Origin: an uncultured bacterium
GTDB taxonomy: Bacteria; Cyanobacteriota; Vampirovibrionia; Gastranaerophilales; Gastranaerophilaceae
Reading direction: 5' to 3'
DNA: 64,000 nucleotides
Assembly (NCBI GenBank): GCA_900551965.1
Contig: URYF01000001.1
Coordinates: 3,917-67,916, forward strand
The notes beneath the pieces are model-generated. The model did not search any database and was not told the origin of the DNA. It worked only from the letters and a program-made list of their open reading frames with translations. Of this stretch, positions 9,688-19,509 are shown one piece after another. How positions within the stretch are numbered: the stretch's first letter is position 1; every line of letters begins with the position of its first letter. The translations under genes and the position numbers were made by a program.

Positions 9688-11856
9688 ATGAGTGGAGAAG
9701 TGCAACTAAAGACCATTGCAGATTACCAGGCTGCGATTCAGAAGCTTGATAGAAACAAGCCGGAAGATATGGCAAAAATCAAGGAGTATACTGCTAAGAT
9801 TGGTGAAATTCTTCAAGGTAACAAAGAACCTATCGATGCCGGTCGTATGGACATCACGACTGAAATGGGTATGAAAATTAGTACTGATGCGAAAATTGCA
9901 GGTGACCCGCAAATTAAGGCTCAAGAAAGATACCTTGATAAGGATGCTATTAAAGATGAATTTGGGTCTAAATTAACAGATTCTGAATGGAAGCAATTAG
10001 AAGCAGATTATGAGGCTGCGAAAAAAACTGTTCAAGATTTAGACAAAACCTTCAAAAAAGCTAAACCTGGCGATGCTAATTATAACCAATTATTAGCTAA
10101 TCATCAGGTTGCATTGGCAAAATTAACAGAAGTACAAACACGCTATGATAAAGAAAAAATCCGTAGAGATATTTCAAATGGTCATGGTGATGGCGGTATT
10201 AAAAAAGCAGCAAAACATAATGTGAAAAACTTTACTAATGTGAGAGATACCCAACGAGTATTTACCAGTAAAGAAGAAGAAGAACTTGCAATTGAAAAAA
10301 ATCCTGATTTAAAAGGAAAAACTTCAGTTTTGAAACAAAAAGATCAAGTTGCATTATCAAAAATTAGTGCATATGCTCAATTCAAAATTGCGCAAGCAGA
10401 AGCAACCGGCAGTGAAGCCGAAGCAAAAGCTGCACAAGAAAAATGGGGCGAGTATGCTGATGTTTATCCTATAGTATATGAAACAGATAAAGATGGGAAT
10501 AAAGTTCCAAAGAAAGAAACTGTCACTACTTCTGATGGTAAAACTTACGAGGTTATAGTCAGAGATTATAAAAATCCGGATACCAAAAAGGCGCAAAATG
10601 CATTGGTAGATGAATCAGGTTTTGATCAAAGATTTAACGCTGATGAACTTGAAACAATGTCAAAAATGTATCATATTAAAAAGGGTGATGTAAAAAGTAC
10701 AGTTAAAAAATTCGGTTTTGGGTCAGAAAATCTGGTAGCACAAAGATTTAAAGCTGCAGGTATTACGGCTGCTGCTACTGCTCTTGGTTCATTCTTTGGT
10801 AAAAATCATTCTCACCAAAAAGCATTGGGCTATGGCGAAGCTGAAGGGCAAACCGTTCAAGGTGAAGTTTCATGGATTGCATCTAACGGTGAAGAGTTCT
10901 ACAAATACTATGAAGCGCAAGGCGGTAAGGCTGCAGTCAGCGTTGTAGCTGAAGCTTGTGCTAAAATTCCTGCTATAGGTCAAATTGCAGGTCCGGCTTT
11001 GGCAGGTGTTACTGCATTCTTCTTGGCTAAACCACAAACTGAAGATGCATTCAATGGTGCGAATGTTGAAGCTGTATTAGAAGATATTAACCTTGTCGAA
11101 GGTAAAGACAACAAAGCTATTGTAAATAATATTCAGGATATGACAATTACCGGAGATGCTGCTATAGATAAAGCAATTAAAGCTTCTGTTCTAAAAGCTG
11201 CATTAGGTGATAAAACTAAGAAAGCTAATACTGACGAATTATTAGCGGCTTATGAAAGCTTGAAAGATGCTAAAAAGGCAATTGGTGTAATCCAGGAACA
11301 AAAGGTTGAACCACCTAAGCCTCCTAAACCAACACCGCAACCTGAAAAACCAGATCTAAAGGTTGAACATGAAGATAAAACTGAAAAAATCAGAACTACA
11401 ATGCCGAGACTTCCATATAGAGAAGGTACATGGTACACATCTCACGGTTATGTTGACGAAAACGGAAATAAATTATCCGAAGCTGAGCGTAGAAAAGTTC
11501 AGGCAGCTTTAAGAAAAGATGAAAACATGATCGGTATTGTTGATACTAACAATGACGGTAAACTCAACGGCAGAGATAAAGAGGTTTCATTGCCAAATGA
11601 AATAGAAATTGACGGTAAGAAATACAAATTGGCTCCTGATGCTCGCGAAAGAATTATGAAACTTCCTGCAAAAGGCGGCGGCTCAAATGGTAAATACGCT
11701 CCAACTGTTGAGTATGACAGAACTACCCGTAAGTGGTTTGTTAAAGATAACAAAACAGGAAATCGAATTGCCGGACCTTATAACACTGAGAAGGCTGCAG
11801 AAGCTAAAAAACAAGAGTTTCTTGACAATCCGGATACAATTCCGAAAGATAAATAA
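9688..11856 (+). CDS. Large hypothetical protein with EF-hand-like loop, 722 aa
   Basis: No family recognised. The N-terminal ~330 residues are charged and helical with many Lys/Glu/Gln. Two small-residue hydrophobic stretches follow (about 355-370, AAGITAAATALGSFFG; and about 416-450, ending IAGPALAGVTAFFLAKP), which could insert in a membrane. A Pro/Lys linker lies at about 539-555 (PPKPPKPTPQPEKP). The C-terminal part carries DTNNDGKLNGRD at residues 619-630, which matches a calcium-binding EF-hand/dockerin loop, and ends with a repeat-like segment. There is no Sec signal peptide. ATG follows AAAGGACTAAAGAAA. A 10-bp terminator stem follows, so it is monocistronic. A surface or secreted role is only a guess. 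Confidence 0.7.
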   Translation: MSGEVQLKTIADYQAAIQKLDRNKPEDMAKIKEYTAKIGEILQGNKEPIDAGRMDITTEMGMKISTDAKIAGDPQIKAQERYLDKDAIKDEFGSKLTDSEWKQLEADYEAAKKTVQDLDKTFKKAKPGDANYNQLLANHQVALAKLTEVQTRYDKEKIRRDISNGHGDGGIKKAAKHNVKNFTNVRDTQRVFTSKEEEELAIEKNPDLKGKTSVLKQKDQVALSKISAYAQFKIAQAEATGSEAEAKAAQEKWGEYADVYPIVYETDKDGNKVPKKETVTTSDGKTYEVIVRDYKNPDTKKAQNALVDESGFDQRFNADELETMSKMYHIKKGDVKSTVKKFGFGSENLVAQRFKAAGITAAATALGSFFGKNHSHQKALGYGEAEGQTVQGEVSWIASNGEEFYKYYEAQGGKAAVSVVAEACAKIPAIGQIAGPALAGVTAFFLAKPQTEDAFNGANVEAVLEDINLVEGKDNKAIVNNIQDMTITGDAAIDKAIKASVLKAALGDKTKKANTDELLAAYESLKDAKKAIGVIQEQKVEPPKPPKPTPQPEKPDLKVEHEDKTEKIRTTMPRLPYREGTWYTSHGYVDENGNKLSEAERRKVQAALRKDENMIGIVDTNNDGKLNGRDKEVSLPNEIEIDGKKYKLAPDARERIMKLPAKGGGSNGKYAPTVEYDRTTRKWFVKDNKTGNRIAGPYNTEKAAEAKKQEFLDNPDTIPKDK

Positions 11857-11866
11857 AGAATATGAC

Positions 11867-11895
11867 AACTCCCCGAGGAATCGGGGAGTTTCGTT
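11867..11895 (+). terminator. Intrinsic terminator after the 722-aa gene
   Basis: Perfect 10-bp stem AACTCCCCGA (11867-11876) / TCGGGGAGTT (11881-11890) with a GGAA tetraloop, followed by TTCGTT. Confidence 0.75.
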
Positions 11896-11907
11896 ATGGA
11901 GTAAAAA

Positions 11908-11936
11908 CGTCATTCTGAGCGAAGCGAAGAATCTCA
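11908..11936 (+). repeat. Interspersed 30-bp repeat, copy 2
   Basis: CGTCATTCTGAGCGAAGCGAAGAATCTCA. Eighteen bases on, at 11954-11974, is GAGATCCTTCGGTCGAGCTCC, which looks like a diverged inverted partner arm (GAGATcCTTCGGTCG against the complement of CGAAGCGAAGAATCTC). The whole 11908-11974 stretch may be one small inverted-repeat element. Confidence 0.75.
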
Positions 11937-12018
11937 AAATAGAGGAAAATTAATGAGATCCTTCGGTCGAGCTCCTTATTTCTTGCAAACCGTTTGAAAA
12001 TCTGTTAAAATACCGAAT

Positions 12019-12819
12019 ATGGATGGAATTGTTGAAAAGTTAAAACAGTTAGGCTTTAATTCTTATGAGGCAAAGGTTTATATTGCGTTATTAAAAAAGT
12101 ATCCTTCAACAGGTTATGAGGTTTCGCAAAGTGCAGATATTCCGCAATCAAGAGCTTATGATGCACTCAAATCTCTAGAAGCTGAAAGTGTTGTTTTTTC
12201 AACAAATGAAAAGCCTCAAAAATATTCTCCGATATCGCCAAAAGAACTCACCCAGCGTTATAAACGCCGTATAAATTCAACTATTGATTATTTGGAAAAA
12301 AAACTTCCCGATGTAAAGGAAGACTATAATGAGCCGATACATTCTATTTTTGGAAATGAAAATATATTGTTAAAGCTAAAAGAGGTTATTAAAAATACCA
12401 CAGATTCTATATATCTTGAAATATGGTCTGAAGATTATAAGCTATTGGAATCGGCTTTAACGGAAGCTTATGACCGTGGCATTAATATTAAAATTGTAGG
12501 GTATGATAATTTTAAATCAATTTTTGGGTTGGTTTATAAACACGACGGAGCAAAAGAAATCGAACGTTATACCGGCAGCCGTATGGTCTATATGCTTGCT
12601 GACAACTATGAATCTGTATTTGGAAGAATTGAATCAACTGTTGTTTGGACAAAAAATGATGATATTGCATTTTTAATGAAACAGTTTATTGTTCACGATA
12701 TGTATATGCTTGATATTAGTGAACGTTTTCCTGAACAATTGAAATATTTCTATGGTTCAGGGTTTAAAAAACTGAAAGATAAGATTTTGGATAAAAAATC
12801 AGGATATAATATTCATTAG
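12019..12819 (+). CDS. TrmB-family transcriptional regulator
   Basis: N-terminal winged-helix domain of the TrmB type (residues 1-80): LGFNSYEAKVYIALLK, then SQSADIPQSRAYDALKSLE as helix-turn-helix with recognition helix. A helical linker with a possible dimer coiled coil follows (about 80-105), and then a C-terminal domain that in this family binds sugars or other effectors. TrmB proteins are mostly archaeal but also occur in bacteria. Length 266 fits. ATG 12019 has no strong ribosome site. It stands alone, so its target is not shown by context; a target next door would be tdk or the 722-aa gene. Confidence 0.85.
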   Translation: MDGIVEKLKQLGFNSYEAKVYIALLKKYPSTGYEVSQSADIPQSRAYDALKSLEAESVVFSTNEKPQKYSPISPKELTQRYKRRINSTIDYLEKKLPDVKEDYNEPIHSIFGNENILLKLKEVIKNTTDSIYLEIWSEDYKLLESALTEAYDRGINIKIVGYDNFKSIFGLVYKHDGAKEIERYTGSRMVYMLADNYESVFGRIESTVVWTKNDDIAFLMKQFIVHDMYMLDISERFPEQLKYFYGSGFKKLKDKILDKKSGYNIH

Positions 12820-12932
12820 TGATAATTAGTGGTGCTATTTACCCCTTTACAAATTTTTACTTTCAAAATTTAAAGTTAAGGAGTATAATAAGTGTATATT
12901 GAACATGTATTTTGGGAGAAGTAAAAGGGAAT

Positions 12933-13550
12933 ATGAGCGGATATAGTTTTGAGCTGATTGCAGGACCAATGAGCTGCGGCAAGACAGAAGAATTATTGAG
13001 AAGAATCAGGCGCTGCATTATTGCAAAGAAGAAGGTTAAAGTGATTTCACCTGATGTTGATACAAGGGCAAAAGGTGATTATATTGAATCAAGAAACGGT
13101 TTATGGCTTGATGCTATTAAGGTTAAGCATTCAGTGCAGATTTTGAGCTTTGTTAAAGATGCGGAAGTTGTTGCAATTGATGAGTTGCAATTCTTTGATT
13201 CAAATATTGTTAAAGTTATATCGCAGCTTATGAGTGAAGGTAAAAAAGTTATCGGAACCGGTTTAGAGCTTGATTTTAAGGCAGAGCCTTTTGGATCTAT
13301 GCCCGAATTGATGTGTATTGCAACAAAGGTTGATAAATTGCATGCGGTTTGTATGAAATGCGGTTGTGAGCATGCGACAAGAACACAGCGTTTGATTGAT
13401 GGACGTCCTGCTGATAAAAGTTCTCCGCTTATTATGATCGGCGGTGATGAAACTTACGAGGCAAGATGTGTTAAGTGCTACGAGTTGCCTGATGTTAAGG
13501 CTAAATCAAAAGCATTAGGTTTAAAACTTTTACAGTTTACTAAAGAATAG
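12933..13550 (+). CDS. tdk: Thymidine kinase (type II)
   Basis: Phosphorylates thymidine to TMP in the salvage pathway. P-loop AGPMSCGKTEELLRR near the N-terminus, Walker B-like VVAIDELQFFD, the TGLELDF lasso segment and a structural zinc site made by CMKCGC and CVKCYE are all present. About 205 residues, normal for the family. ATG at 12933 is preceded closely by AAAGGGA; an in-frame TTG at 12912 would add seven residues. TATAAT at 12884-12889 may be the -10 element, with a weak -35. A terminator stem follows at 13568-13600. Confidence 0.92.
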   Translation: MSGYSFELIAGPMSCGKTEELLRRIRRCIIAKKKVKVISPDVDTRAKGDYIESRNGLWLDAIKVKHSVQILSFVKDAEVVAIDELQFFDSNIVKVISQLMSEGKKVIGTGLELDFKAEPFGSMPELMCIATKVDKLHAVCMKCGCEHATRTQRLIDGRPADKSSPLIMIGGDETYEARCVKCYELPDVKAKSKALGLKLLQFTKE

Positions 13551-13567
13551 TTTATACAATATTTTAT

Positions 13568-13600
13568 AAAATGTGGGATTTAAAATTTCACATTTTTTAT
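13568..13600 (+). terminator. Intrinsic terminator after tdk
   Basis: AAAATGTG (13568-13575) pairs with CACATTTT (13589-13596), followed by more T residues. Confidence 0.75.
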
Positions 13601-13707
13601 TATATGTGGTAATATAAACTCAATGATAGTTCCATAATTTTAGGAAACTTTTTGACTAGGGTTTCGTCTAATCTAAAAGGAAGGGATTATTGGAGGTGTA
13701 AATAAGA

Positions 13708-14928
13708 ATGAGAAAATTTATGAAAAAAAGTATTATATTTTTAAGTGTATTTATCTTTATGTTTGGATGGGTAATCCGTTCAAATGTACACGCATCAACC
13801 CCTGTAGAGTTGTATGATAATGTTTGGCGCTTGATTAATTCAAAATATGTTGACCAGACAAACAACGAGCAAGATTGGGGTGCTTGGCGCCATAAGTATG
13901 ATAATGTACTTAGGACAGATGAAGATGCTTATGTAGCTATTGATACAATGGTTGCAAGTTTAAATGATCCTTATACAAAGTTTCTTAACCCTAAAGAATT
14001 TTCGGAAGAAACAGGTTCTATTAAGGGTTCGTTGAAAGGTATCGGTATTCAAATCGGGGTAAAAGACGGAAAATTGATGGTTATTGCGCCAATTGAAGAT
14101 ACTCCTGCAGAAAAGGCAGGTTTGTTGGCTGATGATGAAATTTTATCAATTGATGGTAAAAGTACAAAAGGGATTACAATAGATAAAGCTGCTGATCAAA
14201 TTCGCGGTGAAGAAGGGACAGAAGTTACTCTTTTGATAAAACGTAAAGATCAGGAGCCAAAGTCTTACACTATCAAGCGTGCAGAAATTGAGATTAAATC
14301 AATTTCTCAAAAGATTCCTGAAAATGTAAAAATGCCAAAAGATGTTTGTTATATTAGATTGAGTTCATTTATAAGCAGAAACGCTTCTAAAGAATTTGCT
14401 GATATTTTAACAAATGCTACTGATAAAAAATCATTTATTATTGATTTGCGTTCAAATCCTGGCGGTTTGCTAAGTAATGCAATTTTTATATCCGATATGT
14501 TTTTAAACGGCGGAGCGATTGTTAGTACTGTGGACCGCGACGGTTACAAAGAAACTCAGAAAGCCTCAAGAGGTGTTTTGACTACAAAACCTGTAGTAGT
14601 TCTGGTTGATAAAGGTTCAGCATCAGCCAGTGAAATCTTCTCAGGTGCTATTAAAGATAACAAAAGAGGGGTCATTGTCGGGACTCAGTCTTTTGGTAAA
14701 GGCCTGGTACAAGAGGTTAATAAACTTCCAAATAATGCGGGTATAAATATTACTATCCAAAAATATTTGACTCCTAACGGAACAGATATTCATAAAAAGG
14801 GTATCACACCGGATATTATTGTTGAATTTACCGAAGATGATATCAAAGCAAAAAATGATGTGCAGCTTAAAAAAGCAATAGAAGTTGCTCAAGACCTGTC
14901 AAACGGATCTTATGTGGTTTCTAAATAA
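13708..14928 (+). CDS. ctpA: S41-family C-terminal processing protease (CtpA type)
   Basis: Serine protease that trims C-termini of envelope proteins. N-terminal hydrophobic signal or anchor (KKSIIFLSVFIFMFGWVI, residues 6-23) ending near VHAS, so it acts in the periplasm. The PDZ domain lies at about residues 107-180 (GIGIQIGVKDGKL...). The protease core has DLRSNPGG at 247-254, the nucleophile region GSASASEI (Ser about 306) and the general-base lysine in SFGKG (about Lys331), giving a Ser-Lys dyad. ATG 13708 follows GGAGGTGTAAATAAGA. Length 406 fits CtpA. Followed by a terminator at 14951-14988. Confidence 0.93.
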   Translation: MRKFMKKSIIFLSVFIFMFGWVIRSNVHASTPVELYDNVWRLINSKYVDQTNNEQDWGAWRHKYDNVLRTDEDAYVAIDTMVASLNDPYTKFLNPKEFSEETGSIKGSLKGIGIQIGVKDGKLMVIAPIEDTPAEKAGLLADDEILSIDGKSTKGITIDKAADQIRGEEGTEVTLLIKRKDQEPKSYTIKRAEIEIKSISQKIPENVKMPKDVCYIRLSSFISRNASKEFADILTNATDKKSFIIDLRSNPGGLLSNAIFISDMFLNGGAIVSTVDRDGYKETQKASRGVLTTKPVVVLVDKGSASASEIFSGAIKDNKRGVIVGTQSFGKGLVQEVNKLPNNAGINITIQKYLTPNGTDIHKKGITPDIIVEFTEDDIKAKNDVQLKKAIEVAQDLSNGSYVVSK

Positions 14929-14950
14929 GCTAAACATAGTATAATTTATT

Positions 14951-14988
14951 AAAATCGGATTTCCTTTCAGGGAGTCCGATTTTATTAT
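14951..14988 (+). terminator. Intrinsic terminator after ctpA
   Basis: AAAATCGGA (14951-14959) pairs with TCCGATTTT (14975-14983), followed by ATTATTT. The remaining DNA of the 376-bp gap to 15304 holds the small frame at 15123-15290 and nothing else I can name. Confidence 0.8.
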
Positions 14989-15122
14989 TTGCAGCGGTCA
15001 AATTTTTTAATTCATCTAACTGTATTAGAAATAATTTTTCAAATTCTATAAAAGGTTGATTTAATTTGTCGGAATATTTGAAATAATGAGAATGTTATCA
15101 CCCTTATAGGAATTTTGCGGCA

Positions 15123-15290
15123 ATGAATTTACACGAGAAATGTTTACTTAGATACTTAACACATCCTGATGAATTGTCTTATGCTACCGAAATATTAAAA
15201 TTAAATAATAAAATTCTTGAACAAAAGTTTATTGTAAAAAATCTCCTTGCCAATGTGTCTTTGTTAAACTATACTGAAAACATAGATTAA
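15123..15290 (+). CDS. Small hypothetical protein, 55 aa
   Basis: ATG at 15123 opens a 55-codon frame (MNLHEKCLLRYL... ending ENID) that stops 14 bases before the diguanylate cyclase start. AGGA lies about 11 bases upstream, a weak ribosome site. The protein is mostly helical and slightly hydrophobic, with no transmembrane segment. Position directly ahead of the GGDEF gene suggests co-transcription, but the frame could also be chance in AT-rich DNA. No family recognised. Confidence 0.4.
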   Translation: MNLHEKCLLRYLTHPDELSYATEILKLNNKILEQKFIVKNLLANVSLLNYTENID

Positions 15291-15304
15291 CAAAGGTTGG
15301 GTTT

Positions 15305-17071
15305 ATGCTGAAAAAGTTTTTATATGTATTATGGATTTCGATTTTTGCGGTATTGATGTTTGTTTGTCTTGAGAACGGCAGTTTTACTGCGTTTCTCAAC
15401 TCAATGGAAAATCGAACATTTGATATTCGCCAAAGTATTATTGCAAATTCAGGTTCTCGAGAACACAATAAAGATATTGTGATTGCGGCAATTGATGATG
15501 GCAGCTATGAATATATTCTTGATACCTATGGAGAGTGGCCGCTGCGCCGTGATGTATATGCTAAGATGGTTGATTATATCGAGGGTCAGAATCCGAAAAG
15601 TATTGTGTTTGACCTGATGTTTGTTAAATCAATGAAAAGTGATGCCGCTTCAGATAAAGCGTTAGCGGAAGTTTTTAAAAAGTATAATAATGTTTACACA
15701 GCGATGAACCTTGATGATCAGCCGCAGGATTTAAGACTGCCGGCAAAGCTTCCTGAAAAATTGGCTGTAAATTTAACAGGTGAAGAGAATTTTAATCCGT
15801 TGGAGTATTCTAACTGCAGGGTTATTTTAAAAGATATTCTTGATGCAACTTCAAATATTGGAATGATAAATGTTTCAAGATCTGAAGATGGTGTGTTGAG
15901 AAAAATGCCTTTGTTTATAAAGTACAATGATAAATTTTATCCACAATTAGGGCTGCTTGTCGGCGAAAATTATATGGGTTTGAACGAGAATAGTAATTAC
16001 CGGGTTAAAGATAATGGAAGTGTCATATTAAATAATGGTGAAAAAGTTTATTATCCTGATAATGATGGCGGAGTTATTTTAAACTGGTACGGACCTGCCG
16101 GAACTTTTGAAAATATTCCGCTATATAAAATTATAAAAGCTGCCGAAGGCAGGGAAAATCTTGAATATGATTTTAGCGGCAAGGTTGTTTATTTTGGGGC
16201 AACTGCTGCCAGTTTATTTGATATAAAAACCGTGCCTGTTGATAAGGTTTACCCGGGAGTTGAAGTTCAGGCAACTTATGTTAACAATATAATTGACGGA
16301 AGCCTTATCAAAAAGTGTACTCCGGCTGTTAATGTATTAATTGCGGTTGTGCTTTCTGTATTGACAATTTTATTTGTTTGCAGAATACCATCTATGCCTG
16401 TTGCATTCGGGGTTTCAATGACTGTTTATGCCGCTTATATAATGGCTGCGTATGAAGTTATGAGATATTATAATCGCTGGGTTGAAATTGTTTCACCTCT
16501 TGCTATTGCACTGAGTACATTTATTGTTGCGGTGATTATTAAATATTTAATTAAATCAAGAGATTTTGATCAGCAGTACAAGCTTGCAACAACTGATGGG
16601 TTGACCGAATTGTATAATCACAGATATTTCCAAGAACAGCTGCAAAATCAGGTTTCTCATTCTAAACGTTATGAAGTTCCGTTATCTTTAATTATTATAG
16701 ATATTGACTTTTTCAAAAAATTTAATGACACATACGGGCACCAATCCGGAGATGCGGTTTTAAAACAGGTTGCAAGTGAATTAAAGAAAAATGTAAGATC
16801 GACCGATATAGTATGTAGATACGGCGGAGAAGAAATGAGTGTAATTCTGCCAAATACAAAATATGAGGAAGCTGTTTCTATTGCAAATAAATTGTGTACG
16901 ATAATTGCATCTAAAAAATGTAAATTAAGCGGCGGCAGAGAAAGCAATGTTACAATAAGTTTAGGAGTTTCATCTTGCGGTATTGACGGAGATACTCCCG
17001 CACAAGTTATTGAAGCCGCAGATAAAAGATTGTACAATGCAAAAGAAAACGGCAGAAACAGAGTAAATTAA
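15305..17071 (+). CDS. CHASE2-domain transmembrane diguanylate cyclase
   Basis: Makes the second messenger c-di-GMP. N-terminal membrane anchor (residues 5-22), a periplasmic CHASE2 sensor domain (about 30-330, with the typical VIAAIDDGSYE and PLRRDVYAKMVDYI segments), three closely spaced transmembrane helices (about 335-415), then a GGDEF domain (about 425-585). The active-site motif reads GGEEM, an accepted catalytic variant of GG(D/E)EF, and TDGLTELYNHRYF opens the domain. Start ATG 15305 follows AAAGGTTGGGTTT. The next gene begins 17 bases downstream, so the two probably form an operon. The signal sensed is unknown. Confidence 0.92.
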   Translation: MLKKFLYVLWISIFAVLMFVCLENGSFTAFLNSMENRTFDIRQSIIANSGSREHNKDIVIAAIDDGSYEYILDTYGEWPLRRDVYAKMVDYIEGQNPKSIVFDLMFVKSMKSDAASDKALAEVFKKYNNVYTAMNLDDQPQDLRLPAKLPEKLAVNLTGEENFNPLEYSNCRVILKDILDATSNIGMINVSRSEDGVLRKMPLFIKYNDKFYPQLGLLVGENYMGLNENSNYRVKDNGSVILNNGEKVYYPDNDGGVILNWYGPAGTFENIPLYKIIKAAEGRENLEYDFSGKVVYFGATAASLFDIKTVPVDKVYPGVEVQATYVNNIIDGSLIKKCTPAVNVLIAVVLSVLTILFVCRIPSMPVAFGVSMTVYAAYIMAAYEVMRYYNRWVEIVSPLAIALSTFIVAVIIKYLIKSRDFDQQYKLATTDGLTELYNHRYFQEQLQNQVSHSKRYEVPLSLIIIDIDFFKKFNDTYGHQSGDAVLKQVASELKKNVRSTDIVCRYGGEEMSVILPNTKYEEAVSIANKLCTIIASKKCKLSGGRESNVTISLGVSSCGIDGDTPAQVIEAADKRLYNAKENGRNRVN

Positions 17072-17088
17072 AAGAATTAAGAAAGCTG

Positions 17089-19509
17089 ATGATATATAAT
17101 TTTTTAGACAATCCGATAGCAGTAAAAGATATTCCGAAAGAATGTCCTATTGATACTTGTCTTCTTGAAAATAATGAAAAACAAATCGGGCAGATTTGTG
17201 AGTTTTTAATGGGTGATAAGAGCTTACTTTTGGTAAATGGCTTTCGTGGCAGCGGAAAGTCTGAAATTGTTAATTTCACAGCGGGTTCTGTGAATCCTGA
17301 TGTTTTAATTCTGCATTATACATGTCTGGAAACCACAATCCTTGATGATATGCTCTTGAGCTTTTTTGAGTCTTTCAGAAGCTACATTATGCTTGGCAAG
17401 ATTCTGCCGCCAAAATTCAAGGCTGAAAATTTTACCCAAAAAATAAATTCTTATTTTCATTCGGTGACCTCCCCGATTTTGATTGTATTGGATTGTTTTG
17501 ATTCTGTTGTTAAGGAGAACAAAACCGAGATTATAAACTTTGTTAAGCATTTGGTTAAATTCCCGAATGTAAAGGTTATTATGATATCAAAAAGCTTTTC
17601 GGCGGAAGATTTTTCTGATGTCAATTATGACAAAGTAACTTTACTTGCTTTTACTCAGAAAATTTTTGAAAAGTTTTTGAAAGATAACGGTATAAAGCAA
17701 ATCGGTGTTTTATCAAATGAATTGTATAAGCTTTCAAAAGGTTATTATAATTATCTGGTTTTGAGCGTGAATATTATGCGTCTAAGACAGTTATCTCTGG
17801 TTAATTTTTTAGAATTGTATTCAAAAAGTTATATGGCGTTTCCGGAATTTATCATAAGAGAGGCTTTGGCTTTGATAGATCCTGTTAGTGCGCATTTATT
17901 CAGACTGCTTACTGTAATGAGGATTCCTATTCATGTTAACTTGTTAAAAACTCTGCATTTATATGATGAACCGCGTGTAATGTTTTTTGTGCAAAACGCT
18001 ATACTTTCAGTAGATGGTCAATGTCTGTATCTTAAAGATATTTATAGAGAAGTAATAGAAAACCAGATTCCTGAAAATGTTATGATAAAAATACATACTG
18101 CTTGTATTGATTTATATAACACACAGCTTCCTCTAAAACCTCTTGAAAGAGATTTGATGCTTTCCCGTCAGACTATGAGAAATGAAATTGAGTATCATAG
18201 TATGTTTATACCTAAAAAACCTGTAATTAATCCAAATGTTGTCCAGCCGCTTCTTGTTGAACCATCTGTTATTCTCCCGGTCAAGCTGGAACTCCAGCCG
18301 GAACCTGTCGCGCATGAGCAAAAACCTGTGGAAGAAGAAACAAAAGAAGAAAAGATTAATAAAATCAGTTTTATTATTGAAGATGATGCCGTTTTGGATA
18401 ATATTGCGGATTCTATTAAAGATTTTATTGTTACAACAGCGCAGGATTCAAAACTAAAAGAAGATAGTATCGGGATGAGTTTGCATCAAATTTTGAATGC
18501 AGCTAAAAAAGAAGAACAAAGTTACAATTACAAACGGGTTGTAATGCTTTATCAAAATGCTCTGACAAAAACAAATGATGATGATTTTTATACGTTTTTG
18601 CCGCTAATTTATACTAAACTTGCTAAAGCATATCAAAATCTTTCAGATTGGTATGAGGCTCTGGAATATTATACGCAGGCTCAAGACTTTTATTATAATA
18701 CCTCAAATATGAATAAAGTTTATGAAATTAAGCTGGAATCTGCAAATATATATTATCTGATGTATAAACATGATAATGCAAAGTTTATTTTATCAGAACT
18801 TGAAAAGGCTCAGGATTTGCCAAATGAGTTAGCGATAAAAGTTAATTTAGCCTGTGCAAAGTTATGTGATGATATAAATTCAGAATATAATTACTATAAA
18901 AAGTCTCTTCCGCTGGTTGATTTAAGTACGGATAAATCGGTGGTTTCAGAGTTATATTACAAATATGCCGCATCGTGTGATGAAAAAGATGACCCAAGGT
19001 CAGCCGCAGAATTTTATAAAAAATGTATAGATATTGATTCTAATCCGAAACATAACACCTATTTATCTATGGCATTAACTAATCTTGCAGAGTTGTATGA
19101 TGAAGCCGGAGCAGTTAAACATGCTGTGAAGTATTATAATGAAAGTATTAAAATTGATACCCTGATGCGCAATTATAACGGACTTTATGTTTCGGCGATA
19201 CATCTTGCCGAGATTTATTCTTCAAAAGATGATACAAAAACTGTAGAGTACCTTCATAAGGCTTTAGAATATGCAAAACTTATGAAAGAACCGTTCTATA
19301 TTGCAGGTGCAGCGTTGGAAACTGGTGATTATTATTTCTTACGCCGCGATATGGAACATGCCTATAAGTATTTTATAGATGCGTATAATGTTGCAAAAAA
19401 TTCATTTACAAAGGATAATTTAGATAAAATAACAACTCGTATTGAGGATCTAAAAAAAAGAATTACAGAAGCTGAACTAAGAAAACTTCAGGAAAAATAT
19501 GGAAAATAA
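17089..19509 (+). CDS. P-loop ATPase fused to TPR repeats, 806 aa
   Basis: The N-terminal half is an AAA/STAND-like ATPase: Walker A GFRGSGKS at residues 51-58, Walker B ILIVLDCFDS near 125-134, and an arginine-containing sensor region before a winged-helix-like part. A Pro/Glu-rich linker (about 385-420, many PVxxE/KPV) joins it to a C-terminal run of TPR helices (about 470-790; YEALEYYTQAQDFYY, HAVKYYNESIKID, TVEYLHKALEYAK). This layout fits a signalling or scaffold ATPase. It lies between the diguanylate cyclase (17 bases upstream) and rsmG (11-base overlap), suggesting one transcript. No specific family name is supported. Confidence 0.75.
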   Translation: MIYNFLDNPIAVKDIPKECPIDTCLLENNEKQIGQICEFLMGDKSLLLVNGFRGSGKSEIVNFTAGSVNPDVLILHYTCLETTILDDMLLSFFESFRSYIMLGKILPPKFKAENFTQKINSYFHSVTSPILIVLDCFDSVVKENKTEIINFVKHLVKFPNVKVIMISKSFSAEDFSDVNYDKVTLLAFTQKIFEKFLKDNGIKQIGVLSNELYKLSKGYYNYLVLSVNIMRLRQLSLVNFLELYSKSYMAFPEFIIREALALIDPVSAHLFRLLTVMRIPIHVNLLKTLHLYDEPRVMFFVQNAILSVDGQCLYLKDIYREVIENQIPENVMIKIHTACIDLYNTQLPLKPLERDLMLSRQTMRNEIEYHSMFIPKKPVINPNVVQPLLVEPSVILPVKLELQPEPVAHEQKPVEEETKEEKINKISFIIEDDAVLDNIADSIKDFIVTTAQDSKLKEDSIGMSLHQILNAAKKEEQSYNYKRVVMLYQNALTKTNDDDFYTFLPLIYTKLAKAYQNLSDWYEALEYYTQAQDFYYNTSNMNKVYEIKLESANIYYLMYKHDNAKFILSELEKAQDLPNELAIKVNLACAKLCDDINSEYNYYKKSLPLVDLSTDKSVVSELYYKYAASCDEKDDPRSAAEFYKKCIDIDSNPKHNTYLSMALTNLAELYDEAGAVKHAVKYYNESIKIDTLMRNYNGLYVSAIHLAEIYSSKDDTKTVEYLHKALEYAKLMKEPFYIAGAALETGDYYFLRRDMEHAYKYFIDAYNVAKNSFTKDNLDKITTRIEDLKKRITEAELRKLQEKYGK

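Noticed and set aside
11687..11953. 88-aa plus-strand frame overlapping the 722-aa gene end
   Set aside because: Lies out of frame inside a clear gene and crosses its terminator and a repeat.
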